NCBI GenBank assembly: GCA_024710675.1
Contig: JANJUH010000185.1
Span: 1-8,013, forward strand
Length of the DNA stretch: 8,013 bases
Source: Lysobacterales bacterium
GTDB taxonomy: Bacteria; Pseudomonadota; Gammaproteobacteria; Xanthomonadales; SZUA-5
Direction of reading: 5' to 3'
Of this stretch, positions 1 to 6,852 are shown piece by piece; positions within the stretch are counted from its first letter, which is position 1; each line of letters begins with the position of its first letter. The position numbers and the translations under genes were made by a program. The notes beneath the pieces were generated by a model, which was not told the origin of the DNA, did not search any database, and worked only from the letters and a program-made list of their open reading frames with translations.

Positions 1-329
1 TGCCGCTGCAGAGCCGCTACCGCCTCGGCGGCTACTCGCGCCTGGTCGGCTTCCAGCCCAACGAGCTCTCCGGCCAGCACTACGCGGTGCTGGTCGGCGG
101 CTACAACTACCGGATCGCGCAGCTGGTTAACCAGCCGGCGCTGCTCGGCTTCACGCTCGAGTACGGCAATGCCTGGGAAGAGCGCGCGGACATGGCCTTC
201 GACGACGGGATCCTCAACGGCAGCGTCTACATCGGCCTCGATTCCTGGATCGGTCCGCTCCTCTTCGGCGTCGGCGGCCGCGAAGGCGGCGAGCGCAACG
301 TCTTCCTCGAAATCGGCCGGCGCTTCTGA
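1..329 (+). CDS. Patatin-like phospholipase with Omp85-type barrel, C-terminal fragment
   Basis: The 5' end lies outside the window. Codons are read from base 3 and the gene ends at TGA 327-329. The visible 108 residues look like the C-terminal surface-antigen (BamA/Omp85-type) barrel found in patatin-like phospholipases of the PlpD/RssA type. Supporting signs are RLGGYSRLVGF near the start, the alternating aromatic and small-residue strands GFTLEYGNAWEE and GSVYIGLDSW, and a last strand FLEIGRRF. The terminal Phe is the usual signal for assembly by the BAM complex. In this family an N-terminal periplasmic patatin domain with a Ser-Asp dyad hydrolyses lipid acyl esters, and the barrel anchors or secretes it. 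That catalytic half is not in the window, so the esterase call rests on family architecture only. A different Omp85-like protein is the alternative. Confidence 0.72.
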   Translation, partial: PLQSRYRLGGYSRLVGFQPNELSGQHYAVLVGGYNYRIAQLVNQPALLGFTLEYGNAWEERADMAFDDGILNGSVYIGLDSWIGPLLFGVGGREGGERNVFLEIGRRF

Positions 330-381
330 GCGCCGACGGACCTCCCGAGCCCTGCATGAACGCGATCAGCACCAGAACTTC

Positions 382-423
382 CGGAGGGTCAGCCCAGGCG
401 GCGCTGCCGCGCGCTGCCCTCCG
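382..423. terminator. Nested inverted repeat between patatin gene and first DUF1254 gene
   Basis: CGGAGGG at 382-388 is perfectly complementary to CCCTCCG at 417-423. Inside the loop, GCGGC 398-402 pairs with GCCGC 406-410 around a 3-base loop. It lies 53 bases after the patatin stop and 43 before the next start. No U-run follows, so this may be a Rho-type or stabilising structure, or a leader hairpin of the downstream gene. No convincing -35/-10 promoter was seen in the 330-465 gap. Confidence 0.35.
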
Positions 424-465
424 CCTGCACCAAGGACGCACCTTCCAATCCATGGGAGCACCACG

Positions 466-1872
466 ATGAAAACCCTGTCCATCCTTGCCCTGGCCCTGAC
501 CGGCCTCCTGGCCGGCCCGCTGGCTGCCGCCCCGGCGGCCGACCTGAAACCCGAGGAGGCGCGCGAGATCGCCCGCGATGCCTACGTCTACGGCTTCCCG
601 ATGGTTGACAGCTACCGGATCCTGCACGCCTACGCCATCGACCGCGCCAATCCCGAGTTCAAGGCGCCCTTCAACGAGCTCAGGAGCATGGCCCGCGTCT
701 TCACGCCCGAGGACCGCGCGGTCCAGACCCCGAACTCGGACACGCCCTACTCGTCCTTGTCCTTCGACCTGCGGCGCGAGCCGCTGGTGCTGACGGTGCC
801 GACATTGGAGGAGGGCCGCTACTTCTCGATCCAGCTGATCGACGCCTATACCCACAACTTCGACTACATTGGCAGCCGCACCACCGGCAACGGCGGCGGC
901 CGCTATCTGCTCGCCGGCCCCGGCTGGACAGGCGAGACGCCGAAGGGCATCGACCGCGTCTTCCGCGCGGAAACCGAGATCGGGCTGGCGGTCTACCGCA
1001 CGCAGCTGAAGTCGCCCGAGGATCTGGATGCCGTCAAGGCGATCCAGGCCGGCTACCGCGTCGAGCCGCTGTCGGCCTTCCTGAAGACCGAACCGCCGGC
1101 AGCACCCGAGGCGATCCCGTTCCCGAAGCCCTTGTCCGTGGCGGACCAGAAGACCTCGCCGGCCTTTTTCGGGCTGCTGAACTTCGTGCTGCGCTTCTGC
1201 CCGACGCACCCCAGCGAAGTCGCCCTGCGCGAGCGCTTCGCGCGCCTAGGTGTCGGCCCGGGCGAGGACTTCGATTTCGCATCGATGTCGCCCGAGCTGC
1301 AAGCGGCGGTGGTCGCTGGCATGGCCGACGCCTGGGGCGTGCTGCAGGGCGTGACCAAGGAAATGGATGCCGGCCGCGTCACCTCGGCGGACCTCTTCGG
1401 CACCCGCGAGCACCTGAAGAACAACTACGCCTACCGCTTCGCCGGCGCGGTGATCGGCATCTACGCCAACTCTGCGGCCGAAGCGGTCTACCCGTTCATC
1501 CGCACCGACAGTAAGGGCCAAGCGCTCGATGCCGCGAAGGCGCGTTACACGCTGCGCTTCGCGCCCGGCCAGCTGCCGCCGGTCAATGCCTTCTGGTCGG
1601 CGACGCTGTACCAGCTGCCGGAGAGCCTGCTTTATGCCAATCCGCTGAAGCGCTACGTGATCAACTCGCCGATGCTGCCGGACCTGAAGCTCGACGCCGA
1701 CGGCGGCCTGACCCTGTACGTCCAGCATGAATCGCCGGGCGAGGAGCTCGAGTCCAACTGGCTGCCGGCGCCGGACGGCCCCTTCTGGGTCGCGCTGCGC
1801 CTGTACTGGCCGAAGGCGGAAGCCCTCACCGGCCAGTGGCGCGAGCCGCCGCTGGTCGCCACGGCACGCTGA
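466..1872 (+). CDS. Secreted DUF1254/DUF1214 protein, copy 1
   Basis: The protein has 468 residues. The chosen ATG has a GGGAG ribosome site at 454-458, seven bases upstream, and begins a clear Sec signal peptide: KT, a Leu/Ala-rich core, then cleavage probably after APA around residue 24. Upstream in-frame codons give low-complexity Arg/Ser-rich sequence and are not real. After the signal, the DUF1254 domain covers roughly residues 40-180, with YGFPMV, TPNSDTPYS (88-96) and EGRYFSIQLIDAYTHNFDY. The DUF1214 domain covers roughly 350-455, with YTLRFAPGQLPPVNAFWS from residue 361, SLLYANPLKRY and NWLPAPDGPFW from 431. The order and length fit full-length members of this two-domain family. The biochemical role is not established to my knowledge; predicted location is the periplasm. 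A near-identical copy follows at once. Confidence 0.92.
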   Translation: MKTLSILALALTGLLAGPLAAAPAADLKPEEAREIARDAYVYGFPMVDSYRILHAYAIDRANPEFKAPFNELRSMARVFTPEDRAVQTPNSDTPYSSLSFDLRREPLVLTVPTLEEGRYFSIQLIDAYTHNFDYIGSRTTGNGGGRYLLAGPGWTGETPKGIDRVFRAETEIGLAVYRTQLKSPEDLDAVKAIQAGYRVEPLSAFLKTEPPAAPEAIPFPKPLSVADQKTSPAFFGLLNFVLRFCPTHPSEVALRERFARLGVGPGEDFDFASMSPELQAAVVAGMADAWGVLQGVTKEMDAGRVTSADLFGTREHLKNNYAYRFAGAVIGIYANSAAEAVYPFIRTDSKGQALDAAKARYTLRFAPGQLPPVNAFWSATLYQLPESLLYANPLKRYVINSPMLPDLKLDADGGLTLYVQHESPGEELESNWLPAPDGPFWVALRLYWPKAEALTGQWREPPLVATAR

Positions 1873-1931
1873 GCGGGCCGCCAGCGCATCCCGCCATGAC
1901 CTGTCGCGGACCGGAAACCCTGGATCGCCGT

Positions 1932-1968
1932 CGCCCTGTCCTTCGCCTCGGAGGCGCCGGACAGGGCG
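1932..1968. terminator. Strong hairpin between the two DUF1254 genes
   Basis: CGCCCTGTCC at 1932-1941 is a perfect 10-base complement of GGACAGGGCG at 1959-1968. Inside, CGCCT 1944-1948 pairs with AGGCG 1952-1956 around a 3-base loop, leaving a 2x2 internal mismatch. A second small stem, GCGGC 1968-1972 with GCCGC 1976-1980, abuts it. There is no following T-run. It lies 59 bases after the first paralogue's stop. It could be a terminator, an attenuator, or an mRNA-stabilising element that sets different levels for the two copies. Confidence 0.5.
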
Positions 1969-2014
1969 CGGCCCAGCCGCCGCGCCAGCCCCTTCGAACG
2001 AACGGAGCACCCCG

Positions 2015-3421
2015 ATGAAACCCCTTGCCACCCTCGCATTCGCACTGACCGGCCTGCTCGCCGGCCCGCTGGCTGCCGCCCCGGCCGCCGACCTGAAGCC
2101 CGAGGAGGCGCGCGAGATCGCCCGCGATGCCTACGTGTACGGCTTCCCGATGGTCGACAGCTACCGGATCCTGTACGCCTACGCGATCGACCGTTCCAGC
2201 CCGGAGTTCAAGGCGCCCTGGAACGAGCTGAAGAACATCGCCCGCGTCTACACCCCCGAGGACAAGGCGATCCAGACCCCGAACTCGGACACGCCCTATT
2301 CCTTCGTGTCCTTCGACCTGCGCCGCGAGCCGATCGTCTTCACCATCCCGAAGATCGACGAGGGCCGCTACTTCTCGGTCCAGCTGATCGACGCCTACAC
2401 CCACAACTTCGACTACATCGGCAGCCGCACCACCGGCAACCAGGGTGGCCGCTACCTGCTCGCCGGCCCGGGCTGGAAGGGTGAGGTGCCAAAGGGCATC
2501 GACCGGGTCTATCGCTCGGAGACCGAGATCGGCCTGGCGCCGTTCCGCACGCAGCTGAAATCGCCCGAGGACCTCGATGCGGTCAAGGCGATCCAGGCCG
2601 GTTACAAGGTCCAGACGCTGTCGGCTTTCCTCGGGACCGAACCGCCGCCGGCGCCGCCGGCCATCGACTTCCCGAAGCCGCTCACGGCCGAGCAGCAGAA
2701 GACCTCGCCCGGGTTCTTCGACCTGCTGAACTTCACGCTGGGCTTCGCGCCGACCCATCCCAGCGAGGTCGCCCTGCGCGAGCGCTTTGCCCGCCTCGGC
2801 ATCGGCCCGGGGCAGGATTTCGACTTCGAGGCCCTGTCGCCGGAACTCAAGGCGGCGGTGGCTGCCGGCATGGCCGACGCCTGGGGCATCCTCCAGGGTG
2901 TCGTCGCCGAAGCCAATGCGGGCCGCCTGACCTCGGGCGACTTCTTCGGCACCCGTGAGTACCTGAAGAACAACTACGCCTACCGCTTCACCGGTGCCGT
3001 GCTCGGCATCTACGGCAACTCGGCCGCCGAGGCGATGTACCCGATGTACCGCAGCGACAGCGAGGGCAAGCCGCTGGATGGCGCCAAGTCCCGCTACACG
3101 CTGCGCTTCGCCCCCGGCCAGCTGCCGCCGGTCCACGCCTTCTGGTCGGTGACGCTCTACACGCTGCCGGAGAGCCTGCTCTACGCCAACCCGCTGAATC
3201 GCTACCTGATCAACGCGCCGATGCTGCCGGACCTGAAGTTCGACGCTGACGGCGGGCTGACCCTGTACATCCAGCACGAATCGCCGGGCAAGGAGCTCGA
3301 GTCCAACTGGCTGCCGGCGCCCGATGGTCCCTTCTGGATGGCGATGCGCCTGTACTGGCCGAAGCCGGAGGCGCTCGAGGGCCGCTGGAAGCAGCCGCCG
3401 ATGATCGCCACCGCGCGCTGA
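2015..3421 (+). CDS. Secreted DUF1254/DUF1214 protein, copy 2
   Basis: The protein has 468 residues, exactly as long as copy 1 and alignable without gaps; I count about 92 differences, or roughly 80% identity. The ATG has a GGAG site at 2004-2007, seven bases upstream, and starts a signal peptide (KPLATLAFALTGLLAGPLAAA). The same DUF1254 markers (TPNSDTPYS, EGRYFSVQLIDAYTHNFDY) and DUF1214 markers (YTLRFAPGQLPPVHAFWS, NWLPAPDGPFW) are present. Most changes are conservative (Ile/Val/Leu, Lys/Arg, Phe/Tyr). They cluster in the linker around residues 205-240 and around 295-305, which suggests the same fold with possibly different ligand or partner preference. The downstream barrel gene starts 26 bases after the stop, so the two are probably cotranscribed. 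Function is unknown; the protein is likely periplasmic. Confidence 0.92.
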   Translation: MKPLATLAFALTGLLAGPLAAAPAADLKPEEAREIARDAYVYGFPMVDSYRILYAYAIDRSSPEFKAPWNELKNIARVYTPEDKAIQTPNSDTPYSFVSFDLRREPIVFTIPKIDEGRYFSVQLIDAYTHNFDYIGSRTTGNQGGRYLLAGPGWKGEVPKGIDRVYRSETEIGLAPFRTQLKSPEDLDAVKAIQAGYKVQTLSAFLGTEPPPAPPAIDFPKPLTAEQQKTSPGFFDLLNFTLGFAPTHPSEVALRERFARLGIGPGQDFDFEALSPELKAAVAAGMADAWGILQGVVAEANAGRLTSGDFFGTREYLKNNYAYRFTGAVLGIYGNSAAEAMYPMYRSDSEGKPLDGAKSRYTLRFAPGQLPPVHAFWSVTLYTLPESLLYANPLNRYLINAPMLPDLKFDADGGLTLYIQHESPGKELESNWLPAPDGPFWMAMRLYWPKPEALEGRWKQPPMIATAR

Positions 3422-3447
3422 TCCAGTGACCGCACAGGAGAACCGCG

Positions 3448-4239
3448 ATGTCCAACCGTAGCCCGCTGGCCCTCGCGGTCCTGCTGACCTGCGCCGCTCC
3501 GGCGCAGGCGCAGGACGCCGACGAACTGGCCCGGAAGCTGTCGAACCCGGTCGCGGCGATGATCAGCGTGCCCTTCCAGTACAACTACGACGACGCGATC
3601 GGGCCCGAGGAAGGGGACCGCCACCTGCTCAACATCCAGCCGGTGATCCCGGCCTCGATCAGCTAGGACTGGAACCTGATCACCCGCGTCATCGTGCCCG
3701 TGCTGGCGCAGGACGAGGTCTTCGGGCCGACCGGCAGCCAGTCCGGGCTGGGCGATGTGGTCGCCAGCTTCTTCTTCTCGCCGAAGGCGCCCACCGCCGG
3801 AGGCATCACGTGGGGCATCGGCCCGGTGTTCCTGCTGCCGACCGCCACCGACGAGCTGCTCGGCGGCGAGAAATGGGGAGCGGGCCCTACGGCGGTGGTG
3901 CTCAAGCAAACCGGCCCGTGGACCATCGGCGCGCTCGTGAACCACATCGAGTCCTTCGCCGGCACCGATGCGCGGGCCGAGGTCAGCGCCACCTACCTCC
4001 AGCCCTTCCTCAGCCGCGCGCTCGGACAGGGCCGGACCCTCGGCATCGGCATCGAGAGCACCTACAACTGGGAGACCGAGGACTGGAACGTGCCGGTCAA
4101 CCTCAGCTACTCGAAGGTCACCCGTTGGGGCAAGCAGCTCGTCAGCGTGGCGGGCGGCGTGCGCGGCTACCTCGAGACCCCGGGCGAGGGCCCGGACTGG
4201 GGCCTGCGCTTCACCGTCACCCTGCTGTATCCGCGATAG
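3448..4239 (+). pseudogene. Outer-membrane barrel (transporter/'neuromedin U'-type family), interrupted by in-frame TAG
   Basis: The ATG follows AGGAG (3436-3440) by seven bases and starts a signal peptide ending APAQAQ. The mature part begins DELARKLSNPVAAMISVPFQ and LLNIQPVIPASIS, then hits TAG at 3664-3666. Reading on in the same frame continues directly as DWNLITRVIVPVLAQ, GLGDVVASFFFSP, WGIGPVFLLPTATDELLG, KWGAGPTAVVLK and GPDWGLRFTVTLLYPR to TAG 4237-4239. These are hallmarks of an outer-membrane beta-barrel family often auto-labelled 'transporter' or 'neuromedin U'; the substrate is unknown. The two parts join with no frameshift or loss, about 263 positions in all, as expected for a full-length member. 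In relatives an ordinary residue (often Glu or Asp) precedes DWNL, so one base change would explain the stop. The first 72 residues alone cannot form the barrel, and a restart at GTG 3694 would lack an export signal. Confidence 0.8.
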
Positions 4240-4409
4240 AGGTCCGGGAAGTGCAGACCAAGACACACGCGGTAAGGACGCCACGGCCAGCGATCCATGC
4301 ACGAGGGAGACATCACATAGCGAGTTCCTTGAGGGCTGGCACGGCGTCGTCCGGCAAGGACGCGCTGGTGCGCGCGATGGGGGAAGGGTTGGGTTCCTCG
4401 GCTGAGCGC
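4240..4409 (+). other. Degenerate junction between barrel gene and truncated DUF3604
   Basis: These 170 bases hold no convincing gene. A Shine-Dalgarno-like GAGGGAG at 4303-4309 is followed seven bases later by ATA (4317-4319), in the same frame as the DUF3604 remnant, as if an ATG start had been lost. The residues encoded from there to about 4409 do not resemble DUF3604. In a second frame, 4316-4339 reads HSEFLEGW, faintly like the DHSE motif of DUF3604 N-termini. The only in-frame ATG (4377) gives 65 residues before a stop. I read the segment as a deletion or rearrangement scar. Confidence 0.45.
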
Positions 4410-5783
4410 CACATCCAGCCCGGCCAGTTCATCGCGCTGATCGGCTTCGAGTGGGCCTCGTCTGCCGGCGGCAGCAACCTGCACCGCAATGTCGTGTTGC
4501 GCGACGACAAGTCGAAGGCTGACGAGGTGCTGCCGATCTCCAGCTTCGACAGCACCAATCCCGAGGACCTGTAGAAGTGGTTGGAGGCTTACGAGCAGAA
4601 GACCCGGGGCCGGGCACTGGCGATCTCACGCAATGGCAACCTCTCCAACGGCCTGATGTTCGACGACGTCACACTTGGCTCGAAGAATCCGCTCGACCGC
4701 GAGTACGCGTTGCAGCGCATGCGCTCGGAACCGCTGTACGAGGTCACCCAGATGAAGGGTGACGGCGAGACCCACCCCTCGCTGTCGCCGAACGACGAGT
4801 TCGCGGCCTTCGAGCGCTGGGACCGCGGCAGCTTCGGCGCCGCCAAGGAACCCGCCATGCTGCCGCGCGAATACGCCCGCGAGGCCTACAAGCGCGGCCT
4901 CCAGTACGAGGAGAAGCTGGGCGCCAATCCCTTCAAGTTCGGCATGGTCGGCAGCACCGACGCCCACACGGGCCTCGCGACGACGACCGAGGACAACTTC
5001 TTCGGCAAGATCAGCGCCGTGGAGCCGGGCACGCCGCAGCGTTTCGAGGAGAAGGTCACCGGTTACCTGCCGGATCCCAAGGGCCGCGACTACACGATCC
5101 GCCACTACCAGGCCTCGGCCTCGGGCCTGGCGGCCGTGTGGGCCAAGGACAACACCCGCGAAGCGCTGTGGGACGCGATGAGCCGCAAGGAGGTCTATGC
5201 GACCACCGGCACGCGGCTGACCGTGCGCGTCTTCGGCGGCTGGAACTTCCGACCCAACGAGATCGATAGTCCGGACTTCGCCAAGCAGGGCTACGAGCGC
5301 GGCGTGCCGATGGGCGGCGACCTGCCGGCCGCGCCGGAGGGCCAGGCGCCGAGCTTCGTGATCCGTGCGCTGCGCGATCCCGATGGCGCCAACCTCGATC
5401 GCATCCAGATCGTCAAGGGCTGGATGAGCAAGGACGGCAAGCTGCACGAGCGGGTCCATGACGTCGCCTGGTCCGGTGAGCGCAAGCCCGACCCGGCCAC
5501 CGGCCAGCTGCCGCCGGTCGGCAACACGGTCAACGTTGCAGAGGCGAGCTACAGCAACTCGATCGGTGCGCCGATGCTGTTCGGCTACTGGAAGGACCCG
5601 GCCTTCGATCCGAAGGAGCGCGCCTTCTACTACGTCCGCGTGCTCGAGATCCCGACGCCGCGCTGGACCACGCACGACGCCAAGTTCTTCAAGCTGGAAC
5701 TGCCGAAGGACGTGCCTGCCAGCATCCAGGAACGGGCCTACACCTCGCCGATCTGGTACACGCCGGTCAAGCGCAAGGGCTGA
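4410..5783 (+). pseudogene. DUF3604 protein, N-terminally truncated and with in-frame TAG
   Basis: Homology starts near HIQPGQFIALIGFEWAS (4410) and runs in one frame to TGA 5781-5783, about 457 codons; family members are usually around 600-650 residues. The missing N-terminal third should hold the signal peptide and the metal-binding HxH (FGD-HVHT-type) motif. Recognisable blocks are NLHRNVVLRD, LAISRNGNLSNGLMF, EVTQMKGDGETHPSLSPNDEF, FGMVGSTDAHTGLATTTEDNFFGK (Asp 4959, His 4965) and a C-terminal part ending SPIWYTPVKRKG. TAG at 4572-4574 falls in PEDL-stop-KWLEAYE, where the family reads DLW, so TGG became TAG. At 4629-4631 Arg stands where relatives have His (HNGNLSNG). Beyond the stop, more than 1.2 kb stays open, so decay looks recent. 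A restart at TTG 4581 has no good ribosome site. The family is thought to be a PHP-like metal enzyme; its substrate is unknown. Confidence 0.8.
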
Positions 5784-5791
5784 GCCACGAC

Positions 5792-5819
5792 GCCGGCCTG
5801 GCGGCAACGCCGGGCCGGC
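5792..5819. terminator. Perfect GC-rich hairpin with GCAA tetraloop after DUF3604
   Basis: GCCGGCC 5792-5798 pairs with GGCCGGC 5813-5819. The stem continues through a T-G wobble (5799/5812) and GGCG 5800-5803 with CGCC 5808-5811, closed by a GNRA-type GCAA loop (5804-5807). That is 12 base pairs without a bulge, starting eight bases after the DUF3604 stop. No T-run follows, so it is either a U-less terminator or a 3'-end stabiliser. Confidence 0.6.
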
Positions 5820-5854
5820 AGCCTGATCGACCGGGCATCGCCCTGCCGGGGTCA

Positions 5855-5879
5855 GCGCGGCCGCAGCAGCGGCCCGCGC
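5855..5879. other. Second GC-rich inverted repeat upstream of PPIase
   Basis: GGCCGC 5859-5864 pairs with GCGGCC 5869-5874 around AGCA. The stem extends through GCGC 5855-5858 and GCGC 5876-5879 with one bulged C. It lies 55 bases before the isomerase start and follows the tetraloop hairpin, so the 151-base gap is mostly structured. It may be part of a termination region or of the 5' leader of the next gene. Confidence 0.35.
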
Positions 5880-5923
5880 GCATCCTGATCCGACCGCACG
5901 GCTCCCACCACGACGCATCGACC

Positions 5924-5928
5924 AGAGG
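5924..5928 (+). promoter_or_regulatory. Ribosome binding site deciding a TTG start
   Basis: AGAGG lies six bases before TTG 5935. The first in-frame ATG (residue 52, WMNGDDGE) would remove the whole membrane anchor, so this site and the intact anchor favour the TTG start. Confidence 0.6.
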
Positions 5929-5934
5929 CCACCC

Positions 5935-6852
5935 TTGGACACGACCTTAACCCGACAGGACGCCGCGGCAGGCCCGCAGACGGGCGCCGCAGCGGCGGCC
6001 CGCCGCCCCTTCCTGCAGCGCATCGCGGGCGAACCGCTGCTGCACTTCCTGCTCGTCGGCGCGCTGCTTTTCGGCGCCTATGTGTGGATGAACGGCGACG
6101 ACGGGGAAGCACCGCGCGCGATCCGCATCGGCGTCGCCGACGTGAACTGGCTGAAGGAGACCTGGTCGCGGCAGTGGCAGCGGCCGCCGACCGAGCAGGA
6201 GATGCGCGGCCTGGTCCGCGAGTACCTCAAGGAATCGCTGCTCGCCCGCGAGGCGATGGAGATGGGGCTGGACGAGGACGACACCGTGATCCGCCGCCGC
6301 CTCGCCCAGAAGCTCGAGTTCCTGGTGCAGGACACGGCGCGGCTCGGCGATCCGCCGGAGGAGGAACTGCGCCAGTACCACGCGGCGCACGGCGACCGCT
6401 ATGCGGCGCCGGCGTGGATCAGCTTCAGCCAGGTCCAATACGCGACCGAAGCCGCCGCCGCCGAGGCCCTTTCCGGACTCGCCGCGGGCGGGCCGGAGCC
6501 CGCGGGCGATGCGGGCGTGTTCGATCGCCAGTACGCCAATGCCGATCCGCTGGACGTTGGCAACCAGTTCGGCCAGGACTTCGCGCGCGCCGTGTTCGAC
6601 CTGGAGCCGGGCACCTGGCAAGGGCCGGTGCCCTCGGCCTACGGTGTCCACCTCGTCCGCGTCGATGCGCGCGAGGCCGGCCAGCCGCGGCCCTTCGAGG
6701 AGGTGAGCGCACAGGTCCGGGACGACTGGCTGCGCGCTCAGCAGGAAGAGGCCGTTCGCCGCTTCCACGCGGAACTCCTCGACAAGTACGAGGTGGTGGC
6801 CGACGAGAGCATCCGCCACCTGCTCGACCGGCCTGCGGAGCCGGCGCCGTGA
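5935..6852 (+). CDS. Membrane-anchored parvulin-type peptidyl-prolyl cis-trans isomerase (PpiC/SurA-like)
   Basis: The 305-residue protein starts at TTG. A short Ala/Arg-rich cytoplasmic tail (residues 1-33) precedes one membrane segment, EPLLHFLLVGALLFGAYVW (33-51). The rest should face the periplasm. A charged helical region (about 65-130, with REYLKESLLAREAMEMGLDEDD and RRRLAQKLEFLVQD) matches the SurA/PpiD-type chaperone helices. The parvulin domain spans about 155-245: WISFSQVQYA (from 161), GQDFARAVFDLEPGTWQGPV and SAYGVHLVRVD (YGVH at 236-239). The expected role is folding of exported or outer-membrane proteins by prolyl isomerisation. This subfamily often lacks several classical catalytic residues, so chaperone activity may dominate. 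Its TGA overlaps the start of the next gene, indicating translational coupling with the HupE/UreJ protein, a plausible client. Confidence 0.88.
   Translation: MDTTLTRQDAAAGPQTGAAAAARRPFLQRIAGEPLLHFLLVGALLFGAYVWMNGDDGEAPRAIRIGVADVNWLKETWSRQWQRPPTEQEMRGLVREYLKESLLAREAMEMGLDEDDTVIRRRLAQKLEFLVQDTARLGDPPEEELRQYHAAHGDRYAAPAWISFSQVQYATEAAAAEALSGLAAGGPEPAGDAGVFDRQYANADPLDVGNQFGQDFARAVFDLEPGTWQGPVPSAYGVHLVRVDAREAGQPRPFEEVSAQVRDDWLRAQQEEAVRRFHAELLDKYEVVADESIRHLLDRPAEPAP

Larger units (their letters stand above)
466..3421 (+). repeat. Tandem gene duplication, unit offset 1549 bp
   Basis: The two DUF1254/DUF1214 genes are direct repeats offset by 1549 bases. The closest stretch is 499-624 against 2048-2173: 126 bases with six differences, all at third codon positions, so 42 residues are identical, including most of the signal peptide. 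Elsewhere the proteins differ at roughly one residue in five. The intergenic spacers do not match obviously. Confidence 0.85.

Noticed and set aside
169..465. N-terminal extension of the first DUF1254 frame upstream of ATG 466
   Set aside because: It overlaps the patatin gene, encodes low-complexity Ser/Ala/Arg sequence, and would bury the signal peptide. ATG 466 has a good ribosome site.
1826..3277. Long minus-strand open frame (483 codons) opposite the second DUF1254 gene, and similar ones opposite the other genes
   Set aside because: In high-GC DNA the antisense frames stay open by codon bias. The translations are Arg/Gly/Val-rich with no family motifs, while the + strand carries clear domains and ribosome sites.
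3664..4574. Genome-wide recoding of TAG as an amino acid
   Set aside because: TAG also serves as the natural end of the barrel frame (4237-4239) and of HupE/UreJ (7824-7826). The DUF3604 copy shows other decay signs, so simple nonsense mutations are more likely.
4377..4574. Small standalone gene of 65 residues starting at ATG 4377
   Set aside because: Its C-terminal half is plainly DUF3604 sequence that continues in frame after the TAG, so it is part of the pseudogene.
6084..6848. Upstream extension of the HupE/UreJ frame inside the isomerase gene
   Set aside because: The translated stretch is Arg/Gly/Ala-rich noise. The signal peptide begins exactly at GTG 6849, behind a GGAG site.
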